Source: JAGIBJ01 sp032119595 (GTDB lineage Bacteria; Actinomycetota; Thermoleophilia; Solirubrobacterales; Solirubrobacteraceae). Taken from it: a stretch of 64,000 bases of DNA. Shown here piece by piece: positions 1 through 8,853 of the stretch. Where the stretch lies: NCBI GenBank assembly GCA_032119595.1, contig JAUMBQ010000006.1:310001-374000 (forward strand), read 5' to 3'. Both the position numbers and the translations under genes were made by a program. Within the stretch, counting starts at the first letter, position 1, and every line of letters starts with the position of its first letter. Under the pieces are notes generated by a model. The model made no database searches. It saw only the letters and a program-made list of their open reading frames with translations, and was not told the origin of the DNA.

Positions 1-351
1 CGCGTCCACGGAGATGCGTCCCGTCGGCTGGATTCGGTCCAAGGACGTCATGAGATACCCCTCGACCGTCGCGACGTCGGGCCCCAAAGCACCGGTGACG
101 TTGTCGATCGTCAGTGCGACCCTCGGCGTCCCGACGCTGAAGGGCTGCCCCTTCTCGATGCGCGTCGGATAGTCCGCCGTGAGCTCAAACGCCATGGGCG
201 TCGCGGCGATTCCAAGCGCCTGGCAGGTGAAGCTCGCCGACACCGTACTCGCGTGAGCAGCCGGAGCGACGGCGGCACCGAGAACGGTGGCGGCGAAGAT
301 GGCTCGAAGGCCTCGCGACGTGCGAGAACCGGGACGCTGGAATCCCCTCAT
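1..351 (-). CDS. secreted DUF6801-like protein, N-terminal part (runs off window)
   Basis: This is the first 117 codons of a protein whose C-terminus lies beyond the left edge. The ATG at 351 has an AGAAGG ribosome binding site about 9 nt upstream. Residues 1-35 form a typical signal peptide: a basic start (MRGFQRPGSR), a hydrophobic core (AIFAATVLGAAVAPA) and a likely cut after AHA. The mature start (STVSASFTCQALGIAATPM) resembles the mature start of the next gene (LSYSCEFPTIGAQPI), including the early cysteine. The two are probably paralogous secreted proteins of the DUF6801 type. Function unknown; cell-surface or extracellular location is inferred from the signal peptide. Confidence 0.75.
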   Translation of the reverse strand, partial: MRGFQRPGSRTSRGLRAIFAATVLGAAVAPAAHASTVSASFTCQALGIAATPMAFELTADYPTRIEKGQPFSVGTPRVALTIDNVTGALGPDVATVEGYLMTSLDRIQPTGRISVDA

Positions 352-498
352 TGGGAACTTCCTTCTTGCAGTGTGGGACCGTGCGAAGCTCGGCCGGCGC
401 GCGGCGGCACCCGCGAGGAGCACCGAATCGACCTGCCGAGCACTCCGAACCTGTCGTGACCTTCCGCGTCGCGCAAGCGCCGCGACCCTGAACCGACC

Positions 499-529
499 CA
501 TGAACCGCGCCGGAGCGGCGCGATTCATG
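499..529 (-). terminator. hairpin downstream of the DUF6801/FnIII gene
   Basis: Thirteen-base arms (499-511 and 517-529) pair with one mismatch around a 5-nt loop, starting 20 bp after the stop codon at 549. There is no T-run on the minus strand, so this is a probable but atypical terminator. Confidence 0.5.
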
Positions 530-548
530 AGTCAGTCCGGCCGTGAAC

Positions 549-2675
549 TCAGTTCTCGATGACCGAGAACGGCTGCGTCGGATAGATCAGCGTGTCCTGG
601 CTGGCCGGCATCAGCGAGCAGTCGACGTCGTAGGTGCCGGGGTCCTCGTCGGTAGCGAACGGCGGCATCTCGCGTGAGATGGTTGCCGGCGTGCCGTCGC
701 TCAGGCGCGGACTGAGATTGAGCGCGATGCCGTCCAGTCGCCACTGGAGCTGAGCGCTCCCCGGGATGGTGATGACCGGTGTTTGCCCGGTCGCGATTCT
801 CGGCTGCGCCACCGGCGTGCTCGGAATGGTGAGCGGCACATGCACCGGCAAGGTGGCGCCTGCCCGGCTGAACGTCGACTTCAGCGTCAACCCGCCCTGG
901 ATGGTCGCCACTGAAGGCGAGAACGACCCGCTGGACGAGATTGTCGCTTCGACGGCAAACCGCTTTGTACTCGGAAGCAGCACCCCGAAATCAGCGTCCT
1001 TCAGAGTGACCACGACCGAGAGCACCGAACCGCAGCCGAACAAAATCGGCTTCGGCGGCGGCGGCGGTACCGGCAGGCTGAACGTCACCCGATCGCTGGG
1101 CGGCGACAGGAGGCCGTCGATGTCTCGGGCCTTGACGGTGACGTAGTACGGGTTCTTCGCCGCGTCGAGACCGGTCAGGGTGGTCGACGTCTCCGGACCG
1201 GTCGTCCCGGCGATCAGAACGCCTTCGTCGTAGATGTCGTACCCAGTGACGCCGTTGTCATCGGACGAGGCTCCCCACGTCACCGTGGCCGAGGTGGCCG
1301 TGATCTGGCTGATCGTCGGCGGGCCTGGCGCCGTCGGCGGTGCCGGCGGATTGGTCGTGGACTCGTGCCTTAGGTTCAGCAGTAGGGCATTCCCCGCGCC
1401 TTTGGTGAGTGGCGAGACGAGGCCAGTGAGCGCGCCGCACCCCGAGAGATCGCTGATCCCGAACGTGCCGGCAATTGGCCCACCTGCCGCCGCGGAGAAG
1501 ACTGGCTGCGTGGACTGCAGCGCGATCGCGGAGATCTGCTTCGCCTGGCACGTGCTCCCGCCGGCGAGTTCGATCCCGAAGAGCGTCACCTTCGGAACTC
1601 TGATGCGCAGCTTGGTGGTGGCCTTCAGCGTGCCGCCCTTCAGCGTGCCGGCGAGCGGCTCCGTCGGGACGAGGTGCAGCTGCGCGACGACCGGAAGGAA
1701 GCCGTACGCGATGAGCGTGCCGGCCGCCTTGTCGAGTGACAGTTCACCGGACAGCCTGTCGTCGGCGAGACTCACTTTGGTACTGAGCGCTCCTTTGAGC
1801 GGGAGCGAGCCCTTGACCAACGTCTTCAGCGTGGCTGCACCGGTGATCGAGTAGCGATACCCGAAGCACGGATCTCCGGGCGCACACGGCAGCGGGGTTG
1901 GGGTCGGAGGCGGCGTCGCCGTCGGGGACGGCGTCGGGGTCGGGGACGCGGGCGGAGTGGGAGTCGGAGTAGGCGTCGGCGTCGGCGTCGAAGAGACGTA
2001 CCCCGCTCGAACGCTCCCCAAGGCCGTGTCCTGCCCGGAAGGGCTCAGCGTGCATTCGCTAGAGAACGTCTCGGGCGTCGCCGGCACGTCAGGGCTCGCC
2101 GCCGCGGGCGGAATGACCGCACCGTCGGCGGTACGTCCGATCCAGTTGAGACGCAGAGAGGCGACCGACAGCGTCCCCGTGCCCGGCCACGGATCGATCG
2201 GAGCGATGGCACCCTCCACCCTGAACGAGACCGCACTCTCGGTGAGCGGCCGGTTCGGGAAGGTCAGCTCGGCCGGAAGCGAGCGCGCGGCGACCTCGGT
2301 GATGAAGAATCCGACGCTCATCCGACCATCAATCGAAGCGACGCCGAGGCTCTTCAGGGCCCCCACCGTCTCGCTACCGAGCGTCACGGTGGCCGCCGCG
2401 CGGTAGGTCGGCGGCCGACGGTTGATGTCGATGGGGATGAACGCGCCCGTCAGCGTCGTGTCGTACGTGACGCTGATCGGCTGGGCACCGATGGTCGGGA
2501 ACTCGCAGCTGTAACTCAGCGTCGTCGCGGCTTGCGCTGGCGCCGCACCCGCGACGAGCGCACTGGCGGCGAGCACGCCAACGGCCGCCACGCGGCGAGC
2601 AGATCGGGGGAGCCGGAGGCGAGCGCGCACGGGCGCACGCTCTCCGGTCGGACAGGCTACGACTGGGCGCCTCAT
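549..2675 (-). CDS. large secreted protein, two DUF6801-like domains flanking a fibronectin type III domain
   Basis: The protein has 708 residues from ATG 2675. That start has a GAGAGAAG site about 9 nt upstream and gives a normal signal peptide ending APAQA; an in-frame start at 2795 lies upstream of the likely promoter and is less likely. Domain 1 (about 49-210) begins LSYSCEFPTIGAQPI and ends with ECTLSPSGQDT. A Pro/Thr-rich linker follows (about 230-265), then a second beta-rich module, an FnIII domain (about 455-540) and a C-terminal domain ending DCSLMPASQDT, which repeats the end of domain 1. This is therefore a repeat protein with a cysteine at each repeat edge. It is probably wall-associated or extracellular. 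No catalytic motif is seen. Confidence 0.75.
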   Translation of the reverse strand: MRRPVVACPTGERAPVRARLRLPRSARRVAAVGVLAASALVAGAAPAQAATTLSYSCEFPTIGAQPISVTYDTTLTGAFIPIDINRRPPTYRAAATVTLGSETVGALKSLGVASIDGRMSVGFFITEVAARSLPAELTFPNRPLTESAVSFRVEGAIAPIDPWPGTGTLSVASLRLNWIGRTADGAVIPPAAASPDVPATPETFSSECTLSPSGQDTALGSVRAGYVSSTPTPTPTPTPTPPASPTPTPSPTATPPPTPTPLPCAPGDPCFGYRYSITGAATLKTLVKGSLPLKGALSTKVSLADDRLSGELSLDKAAGTLIAYGFLPVVAQLHLVPTEPLAGTLKGGTLKATTKLRIRVPKVTLFGIELAGGSTCQAKQISAIALQSTQPVFSAAAGGPIAGTFGISDLSGCGALTGLVSPLTKGAGNALLLNLRHESTTNPPAPPTAPGPPTISQITATSATVTWGASSDDNGVTGYDIYDEGVLIAGTTGPETSTTLTGLDAAKNPYYVTVKARDIDGLLSPPSDRVTFSLPVPPPPPKPILFGCGSVLSVVVTLKDADFGVLLPSTKRFAVEATISSSGSFSPSVATIQGGLTLKSTFSRAGATLPVHVPLTIPSTPVAQPRIATGQTPVITIPGSAQLQWRLDGIALNLSPRLSDGTPATISREMPPFATDEDPGTYDVDCSLMPASQDTLIYPTQPFSVIEN

Positions 2676-2770
2676 GATGGGACTTCTCTCGCGTGGGACA
2701 GGTGCTGGCGGGACGCGCGGTGCGGGCCGAACTTGGCCTTGACGTGTCCCCGAGGGAACCAGGGAGCTGA

Positions 2771-2799
2771 ACCCTATTCCGTGTGGCCTGCGCACTCAA
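2771..2799 (-). promoter_or_regulatory. promoter of the DUF6801/FnIII gene
   Basis: On the minus strand a TTGAGT box (2794-2799) is followed after 17 bp by TAGGGT (2771-2776). This predicts a transcript start near 2763 and a leader of roughly 90 nt, which supports the ATG at 2675. Confidence 0.45.
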
Positions 2800-2852
2800 C
2801 CGGAAGAACGTAGAAGCCGGTCTCGGGCTCCAACGAGCGCACGAACGAGCCT

Positions 2853-2885
2853 CCGAGACGCGTCGGCCCGGCCGACGCGTCTCGG
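2853..2885. repeat. 33-bp perfect palindrome
   Basis: Two 16-bp arms, CCGAGACGCGTCGGCC and its exact complement, flank a single central base. It lies about 190 bp downstream of the membrane-protein gene that ends at 3074 and 54 bp upstream of the promoter at 2771-2799. It could be a terminator for the former or an operator for the latter. No T-run follows on either strand. The rest of the 2676-3073 gap shows no gene. Confidence 0.6.
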
Positions 2886-3073
2886 TGGCCGACACCTCGA
2901 ACACACCACTGGAAAAGAGGGGTGCCGGCGAGGTCAGGCGCGCATGCCGGGGGAGAGAGGCTCGTCGCGCCGGACCCCCGAGGGAGCCAGCAATTAGAAC
3001 TTAGCTATACGACTCAGGGACCGCCAAACCACCGGTTTGCGGGCGATGTCAAGCGCGACGGCGGACCCTCCGC

Positions 3074-5212
3074 TCAGCAGTTATCGGCGACGCGGTAGAC
3101 CCGGGCCTCGGTCTCGCCACTCCCGAAGGTCGCCGCCGCGTTCATCTCGAAGAACATGACCTCGTTGACGTCGAACCGCGTACTGGTCCGCTCATGGAGA
3201 CCGAACATCACGTAGTCGAGCTTGTTCGCCTCTAGCAGCGCGCAGGCGGCTGCCCGGTCCGGCGCGGAGTAGATGGCCTCGATCATCCGCTTGCGCGGAT
3301 CGACGTCATACCCAGACGACGAGGCCCAAGGCGAGTACCCGAGCGCCACGCCTCGCCCGGCCATGGTCGGCGCCGTGTAGAGCTGGTCGTAGTCGGTGAG
3401 GAAGGTCGCACGCGGCGGGGTCTCCCGCACGATCCAATCCGTGGCCTGCCGCTCGACCGTACCGCCGAAGACGCTGGCGGTGCCGTCGTTCTTCACCGTC
3501 ATGAAGTCGATCAGGCCGGAGAGGACGAGCAGCCCGACCAAGCCCACCGCCGAGCCGCGCACCAGCGCACCGGTCACGAACCGACCAGGGACCTGGCGAC
3601 GCAACCGCCGTCCGCCGATGAGCCAGATCTCAACGACGGCGAACGCCACGAACAGGCCGCTGAGCGCCTCCCAGAGGTTGAACACCTTGTGGTTATGCCC
3701 ACCCAGGTCGGCGCCGACCTGGAACAGGCTGCCCCAGAGGAAGATGCACGTCACGGCCGCGATGATCTTCTTGTCGCGGCGGGTCCCGAGGAAGAACGCC
3801 AGGATCAGCAGCGGGATGAACACGCCCTCGTTGAGCGCCCAGTACTCGAGGAACGACCACCAGTCCGCCAGCGAAAGCGGATTCATCTCTTCGCCTTCGC
3901 ACGGGAACTTCGAGGAGCTACAGACCAGGTAGCCGAAGTGCATCTTCAGGCTTCCCCCGGTCTGGCCGCCGTTGAGCATTACCGCTTGCGGAAGGCCGAG
4001 CGCCAACGCAGGCAGGGCGAAACTTCCGCCCACCATCAGCCACGGCACGCCTGGTCGGAGCACTGCGGCCCATCGGCGTTCCGACGCCTCGTGGTGACTT
4101 CTCCAGCTCGCGGCGATGGCCCAGATGACCAGCAACATGCCGATGAAGACCGCCGCAGCCAGCCAGACGACCCCGTTGAGCCAGAAGGCGGCGCCGAAGG
4201 TCACGCCGACGCCAGCCAACACCCGCTTGCTGGGGCGGTCACCGGACCGGAGCTGCGAGAGCACCACGTAGGCCAGCAGCAGGACCACGGCGACGGCAAC
4301 GATCAGGTGTGTTTGTGCCAGGTAGGCGTTGGGCGTGTTGAAGATCGCGATGCGGTCATCGGTGTACGGCCCGACGGCAAGGTAGTCCTTGTGGTTCCAC
4401 CAAACGCTGGGGCGCAGCGCCGTGAGCAGGCTGCCCTGGCCGTCGTTCGCCAGGTACCTGCGCCAGCCGAGGGACTGATTGGTCATCAGTAGCGCAACCG
4501 CGACGAAGCCGATCCAGACGCCCTTGTCCCGATACCAGCGCAGCTTCTGCTCCGGACTGAACAACAGCCGCGCCGTTGCAAAGGTGATCAGCATCATCGA
4601 GGTGAAGCCGACGATGCCCGGCAGGTTGAACGACCACAGGACCGAGAGGCCGCCCTCCTGGAGCATCCCCGCGAAGAAGTCAAAGCCGAAGTGGTAGCGA
4701 ATCGGCTCGCCCGCGAAGAACGGGTATTCGGGCGGGTAGTTCGCCCCCGCGGAGAACGACCGCGACAGCGCGACATGGAGCGCGGTATCGCTCCAGGCAT
4801 TGGCGGAGACCAGCAGCTCACCGTTCTCCTCGCGCAGGCGGGCGTGGATCAGCCACCACGACAACCCCAAGGCGAACAGGCCGACCGCGGCATCCAAGAA
4901 GGGCAGGCGCAGGTCGCGCGGGCGCAGCGATCGCCCGAACTTGACCAGGACGACGGCGCCCAACAATGTCGAGACGATCAGCCCGATCTTCAGCGCGTTT
5001 TCCGTGTGGCTGGAGAGCCCAGAGGCGACCAGGTACGTGGTCCACGAGGTGAACACGAGGGCGAGCAGGAAGCCAGCCGGAACCCGCACGATCGCGGGCG
5101 CTGACGGCATGACCCGGGTCGCGACCGCGAAGCCGGCCAGGCTCGTCACAAGAAGAAATACGGTCGCGAGCAAGCGCACACTGTAGCCAGAGCGGGCGGC
5201 AACACACCGCAA
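3074..5212 (-). CDS. polytopic membrane protein, GT-C glycosyltransferase-like
   Basis: A 712-residue protein with about 13 hydrophobic segments and a soluble C-terminal part (about 590-712). The first large loop contains AWSDTALHVALSRSF followed by YPFFAGEPIRYHFGFDF. An acidic residue in the first external loop is typical of the GT-C fold, which uses polyprenyl-phosphate sugars, but I do not recognise a named family. The start is TTG at 5212, with a GTG at 5179 as alternative; neither has a strong ribosome binding site. The gene diverges from the SDR gene at 5338. A role in surface glycan assembly is inference from fold and from the EPS-rich surroundings. Confidence 0.7.
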   Translation of the reverse strand: MRCVAARSGYSVRLLATVFLLVTSLAGFAVATRVMPSAPAIVRVPAGFLLALVFTSWTTYLVASGLSSHTENALKIGLIVSTLLGAVVLVKFGRSLRPRDLRLPFLDAAVGLFALGLSWWLIHARLREENGELLVSANAWSDTALHVALSRSFSAGANYPPEYPFFAGEPIRYHFGFDFFAGMLQEGGLSVLWSFNLPGIVGFTSMMLITFATARLLFSPEQKLRWYRDKGVWIGFVAVALLMTNQSLGWRRYLANDGQGSLLTALRPSVWWNHKDYLAVGPYTDDRIAIFNTPNAYLAQTHLIVAVAVVLLLAYVVLSQLRSGDRPSKRVLAGVGVTFGAAFWLNGVVWLAAAVFIGMLLVIWAIAASWRSHHEASERRWAAVLRPGVPWLMVGGSFALPALALGLPQAVMLNGGQTGGSLKMHFGYLVCSSSKFPCEGEEMNPLSLADWWSFLEYWALNEGVFIPLLILAFFLGTRRDKKIIAAVTCIFLWGSLFQVGADLGGHNHKVFNLWEALSGLFVAFAVVEIWLIGGRRLRRQVPGRFVTGALVRGSAVGLVGLLVLSGLIDFMTVKNDGTASVFGGTVERQATDWIVRETPPRATFLTDYDQLYTAPTMAGRGVALGYSPWASSSGYDVDPRKRMIEAIYSAPDRAAACALLEANKLDYVMFGLHERTSTRFDVNEVMFFEMNAAATFGSGETEARVYRVADNC

Positions 5213-5337
5213 CGACCACCGGCTGTTTACCGGCCGCGGTCAAGCCTGGCCGTCAAATCGAACCAAGACGGAGCGACCTTCGGCCCGTACCAGCTGGCAG
5301 GTCGGCCCTGCGGCCCGCCGTTACCCTGCGCTGACCA

Positions 5338-6198
5338 ATGCGCCGCCACCTCGACCTCAAGAACACGACGGTGCTCGTCACCGGAGCGGCTGGAGGGATC
5401 GGTGCCGCCGGCGCCAAACTCCTTCACGCCCGTGGTGCCCAGGTCGCGCTCGTCGACCTGGACGGCACGGCCCTGACCGCGCTTGCCGATGAACTCGGCC
5501 CGCGCACCAGGGCCTTCGCCGGCAGCGTGACCGATCGCGAGCGACTCGACGAGATCGTCGCAGAGGTGCTCGCGTGGACCGGCCGACTCGATGTCGTGTG
5601 GGCCAACGCGGGCATCGCGGCCGAGCCGCCGACCACGATCGGCCTGATCGACGAAGCCATCTTCGAGCGCGTGCTCGAGGTCAACCTGCTCGGCGTCTGG
5701 CGCACCATCCGGGCCACGCTCCCTGCGGTGCAGGCGGCCGGGGGCCACGTCTTGCTGACGGCGTCGATCTACGCCTTCGCCAACGGGATGGTCAACGCGC
5801 CGTACGCCGCTTCGAAGTCGGCGGTCGAGTCGCTCGGGCGATCGCTGCGATCCGAGCTCGCCGGCACCGGCGCCACCGCCGGAGTCCTTTACCCCGGCTG
5901 GATCGAAACGCCGATCGTGCAGTCCTCGCGGTACGTCGACCCCACCGCGATGCGGCTGACGGCGATCGGCTTCCCCGGCCCGTTCGGCCGTCTGGTGCCG
6001 CCGGAATCCCTCGCCGAGGCGGCGGTGCGCGGCATCGAGCGCCGACGCGCGCGCACGATCTACCCGCGCCTGTGGATGAGCTGGTCGCTGCTGCGCGGCC
6101 TGGCGAACCCGATCCTCGACTTCGGCGCCGACCATTTCCGGCCGGTCCATCGGCTCGTGCGGCAGCTCGAACGCGAGCGGCTCGCAGAGCACGAGTAG
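5338..6198 (+). CDS. short-chain dehydrogenase/reductase
   Basis: A 286-residue classical SDR. It shows the cofactor motif TGAAGGIG (about 15-22), a following Asp (VDLD) that suggests NAD(H) preference, the NAG motif, the active-site Ser in TASIYAF and the YAASK catalytic pair. An extended C-terminal tail of about 40 residues follows the Rossmann core. The substrate cannot be told from sequence. A TACCCT box at 5322-5327 lies 10 nt before the ATG, so the transcript would have almost no leader. Transcribed alone, divergent from the membrane-protein gene. Confidence 0.85.
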   Translation: MRRHLDLKNTTVLVTGAAGGIGAAGAKLLHARGAQVALVDLDGTALTALADELGPRTRAFAGSVTDRERLDEIVAEVLAWTGRLDVVWANAGIAAEPPTTIGLIDEAIFERVLEVNLLGVWRTIRATLPAVQAAGGHVLLTASIYAFANGMVNAPYAASKSAVESLGRSLRSELAGTGATAGVLYPGWIETPIVQSSRYVDPTAMRLTAIGFPGPFGRLVPPESLAEAAVRGIERRRARTIYPRLWMSWSLLRGLANPILDFGADHFRPVHRLVRQLERERLAEHE

Positions 6199-6293
6199 CG
6201 CTCCCGCCAAGCGTGGAAGCCGGCGAAACGCTGTTCATAACTTGTTCCGCGGCGCGTCCAGGTTTGTTCATCTTTATGAAGCAGGCTGGTCGC

Positions 6294-6968
6294 ATGCCTC
6301 TTAAGCAGAACCTCATCACCCTCTCCGCCGCCGGTGTTCTCGCCTTCGGATTCGCCGCCTGCGGCGACGACAAGGACACGAACTCGGCGGCGAGCACCGC
6401 GTCCTCGACGGAGACCGTCAAGCCGGCCGCCGAAGTCGCCGACCTCTCCAATGGTGTCGACACGCAGGTCACCCTCGACGGCGGCTTCGTCGAGGCCCTC
6501 GGCACGCTGAAGCTCACGCCGGCTCCGGTCGGCACCGGCGAGATCACGAAGGCGGGCGTCGCCAAGTTCCCGATCACGGGCGGCAACGTGAAGTACTACA
6601 CGCCGGGCACCGTGACCCCGTTCGTGCAGGGCGAGATCGACCATGACGGCTCAGGCCTGTCGCTGACCGCGGCCGGCGGCCCGAAGGTCGAACTGACCGA
6701 CTTCGTGATCGACCCGGGCGCCTCGGTGCTCACCGGCAAGGTGACCGTCGACGGTGAAGTCGCCGCCGAAAGCGCTCCGCTGTTCTTCCTCGACGGCCGC
6801 ACGCTGAACCCGCTCGAGACCGGAGCGAACAGCACCGCCATCCTCGAAGGCACGACCGTGAAGCTCAAGCAGGAAGCTGCTGACCTCCTGAACCAGACGT
6901 TCAAGGTCGACGCGCTCAAGGCCGGCCTCGTGATCGGCGTCGCCAAGATCACCATCAAGACCGCGTAA
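6294..6968 (+). CDS. HtaA-like lipoprotein
   Basis: A 224-residue predicted lipoprotein. The signal peptide ends in the lipobox GFAAC, so Cys23 would be lipidated, and a Ser/Thr/Ala-rich tether follows. The mature domain contains the pattern GEIDHDGSGLSLTAAGG and LTDFVIDPG, which resembles HtaA-type domains; in corynebacteria these bind haem, but no haem ligand is evident here. ATG 6294 is preferred because AGG lies 8 nt upstream; an upstream ATG at 6276 is also in frame. The gene ends in front of two strong hairpins and is probably monocistronic. Confidence 0.7.
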   Translation: MPLKQNLITLSAAGVLAFGFAACGDDKDTNSAASTASSTETVKPAAEVADLSNGVDTQVTLDGGFVEALGTLKLTPAPVGTGEITKAGVAKFPITGGNVKYYTPGTVTPFVQGEIDHDGSGLSLTAAGGPKVELTDFVIDPGASVLTGKVTVDGEVAAESAPLFFLDGRTLNPLETGANSTAILEGTTVKLKQEAADLLNQTFKVDALKAGLVIGVAKITIKTA

Positions 6969-6985
6969 CCACTCCCCCAACACAT

Positions 6986-7016
6986 CGGACCCGGGCGCCT
7001 CAAGAGCCCGGGTCCG
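6986..7016 (+). terminator. first hairpin after the lipoprotein gene
   Basis: Perfect 11-bp arms (CGGACCCGGGC and complement) around a 9-nt loop begin 17 bp after the stop codon. Confidence 0.7.
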
Positions 7017-7019
7017 AGC

Positions 7020-7049
7020 GAAGGGCCCCGCTCTCCGGCGGGGCCCTTC
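7020..7049 (+). terminator. second hairpin after the lipoprotein gene
   Basis: Perfect 12-bp arms (GAAGGGCCCCGC and complement) enclose TCTCCG and are followed by a short T-containing stretch. With the preceding stem it forms a tandem terminator. I see no gene between here and 7242. Confidence 0.75.
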
Positions 7050-7241
7050 TGCGTTCTGGGTCCGAAGCAGCAGCGTGGGACCTTTCCGGACAGTCACTTT
7101 CAGAACGCCGTTCTTGACTTCACTGCGCTCCGCAGCGACGCTCACCCCGCACACCTCGCTCCGGGACTCCGCTTCGCTTGCCCCCAGCGCACGCCGATGA
7201 GCGGTGGCGAGGCGTGCTGTCCACCACGCCTGAGGTCCCGA

Positions 7242-8726
7242 ATGTCCCGTCTGCCCCATCGGCGACTGCTGCTGCCCGCGCTGACGGCTGCCGTCGCACT
7301 GTCACCGGCCGCGCTCGCCACTCCCGCGAGGGCCGCTGGCGCCCAGCCGATCGACGCCACGGTCGAGTACCAGTGCGCGGAGCAGCTCGACGACATCGCA
7401 GCCTCCCAGCAGCGCGCGATCCTGCAACTCAAGGCATCGGTCTCGGCGACCACGTCGCACGGCGAACGCGTCCGGCTGACCGACGCGTCCGCGACCCTTC
7501 GACTGCTGGCGCCGGGCACGCCATCGACGACGACGCTCGTCGGCAGCTTCGATCGGCTGCTCGTCGACGCAACGGGCGTCGACGACTTCGGACCGAACAC
7601 GTTCTCCGGCTTCATGCTCAACCCCGGGAAGGGGTCGGTCGCGAGCACGCCGTACACGGACGGCGGCTTCGGCCCCGCGACGCTCCCGATCCAGGACGAA
7701 TACGACCCGACTCCACGCCGAACGAGCGGCGCCGCTCCGGTGGTCCTGACCCCCGGTCTCCTGGCCTTCAAATACCAGCTGCTGCCGGCGCCGTCGGCCC
7801 CCGGTGAGCCGCAGGTCATCCCGCTCCCGAGTCAGCAGCGCTATTGCCGTCCAGTCCCGGGGCAGGCCTCGATCGCCACCATTCCGAACCTCGCCGACGC
7901 GCCGCCACCACCGTCGGTGACGTCCGTCTCGCCGACCAGCGGCCCTGTTCGCGGAGGCAACACCGTCACGTTGAAGGGCGCCGGCTTCTCGACGCCAGGC
8001 ACGCCGATCGTGACGTTCGACAGCAACCCGTTCCAAGGGCTCGACGTCCGCGTGATCGACGACCAGACGCTCACCTTCAAGATGCCGTTCTCGTATGGGG
8101 AAGGTCCCACCCGCATCGAGGTCGAGTTGGCCGATCGCACGACGGCCAGCTGGCCTTCGCCGGGCGTGGAGTACGAGTTCGTGGGCGGGTTCCCGCAGCC
8201 GATGGTCACCGCGGTCTCTCCAAGCTCCGGCCGCCCTGGCGACGTCCTCACACTCACGGGCAACGATGTCGACTTCATCACGTCGGTCCAGTTCGGCGCC
8301 TGGCCGGCATCCCCGGTCGACACGGTCGTCGTGTCGGAGTCCGAGATCAAGGTGACCGTCCCAGCCGGCACGGGCACGGTGTCCATGATGCTGAGCGGCC
8401 CGGTCAGCGGCGGCTCGTTCGCGTCCGGCCTCGGCTCCTTCACCTATCTGGCACCACTCCCGCCGCTGCCCACGATCACGCGGGTCGCCCCGACCAGCGT
8501 CCGAGCTGGGTTCCCCGCCCTTGGATTCATCACCGGGACGCGCCTCACGTCCGTGCGGGCGATCCAAGTCGGCACCAAGCGCGTCCCACCGCTGCTGGTT
8601 GCGAGCTCCAGTACGGCGCTCTTCGTCGCGCCCGCGCTGCCTGCTGGCACCTACCCGGTGCGCCTCGTGACGAAGGATGGCCGCCTCACACCGAGCGACC
8701 CGACCCGCACGATCACCTACCGGTAA
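7242..8726 (+). CDS. secreted IPT/TIG-repeat protein
   Basis: A 494-residue secreted protein. ATG 7242 has a GAGG site 8 nt upstream and begins a good signal peptide (MSRLPHRRLLLPALTAAVAL, cut near ARA); an upstream ATG at 7197 would bury it. The N-terminal domain (about 30-215) starts ATVEYQCAEQLDD and recalls the beta-rich first domain of the DUF6801-like proteins. Three IPT/TIG immunoglobulin-like repeats follow, each starting with a VTxVSPTSG or ITRVAPTSV motif (near residues 225, 325 and 415). Such repeats are structural and usually lie in surface or binding proteins. No catalytic residues are visible. Confidence 0.75.
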   Translation: MSRLPHRRLLLPALTAAVALSPAALATPARAAGAQPIDATVEYQCAEQLDDIAASQQRAILQLKASVSATTSHGERVRLTDASATLRLLAPGTPSTTTLVGSFDRLLVDATGVDDFGPNTFSGFMLNPGKGSVASTPYTDGGFGPATLPIQDEYDPTPRRTSGAAPVVLTPGLLAFKYQLLPAPSAPGEPQVIPLPSQQRYCRPVPGQASIATIPNLADAPPPPSVTSVSPTSGPVRGGNTVTLKGAGFSTPGTPIVTFDSNPFQGLDVRVIDDQTLTFKMPFSYGEGPTRIEVELADRTTASWPSPGVEYEFVGGFPQPMVTAVSPSSGRPGDVLTLTGNDVDFITSVQFGAWPASPVDTVVVSESEIKVTVPAGTGTVSMMLSGPVSGGSFASGLGSFTYLAPLPPLPTITRVAPTSVRAGFPALGFITGTRLTSVRAIQVGTKRVPPLLVASSSTALFVAPALPAGTYPVRLVTKDGRLTPSDPTRTITYR

Positions 8727-8818
8727 CCATCGGGCGGCGGCCGCTCGGCCCCGCCCTCGGGACACGCCCTCGGATACCGGTGCTCCGTTCACCCGGACAC
8801 CGGTGTTTCAACCCCCGG

Positions 8819-8847
8819 TTGTGGAAGAGACACCCAGTCCATACGGT
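8819..8847 (+). promoter_or_regulatory. promoter for a leaderless transcript
   Basis: TTGTGG (8819-8824), 17 bp, then TACGGT (8842-8847). The ATG of the next gene is 6 nt after the -10 box, so transcription should start at or next to the start codon. Confidence 0.55.
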
Positions 8848-8853
8848 CGCCGG

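Noticed and set aside
1890..1995. GTCGGC-rich tandem repeat as a possible CRISPR or minisatellite
   Set aside because: It is the codon repeat for the Pro/Thr linker of the secreted protein; no spacers. No CRISPR array was seen anywhere in the window.
5227..6210. A 327-codon frame antisense to the SDR gene
   Set aside because: The SDR has all catalytic motifs; the antisense product has none.
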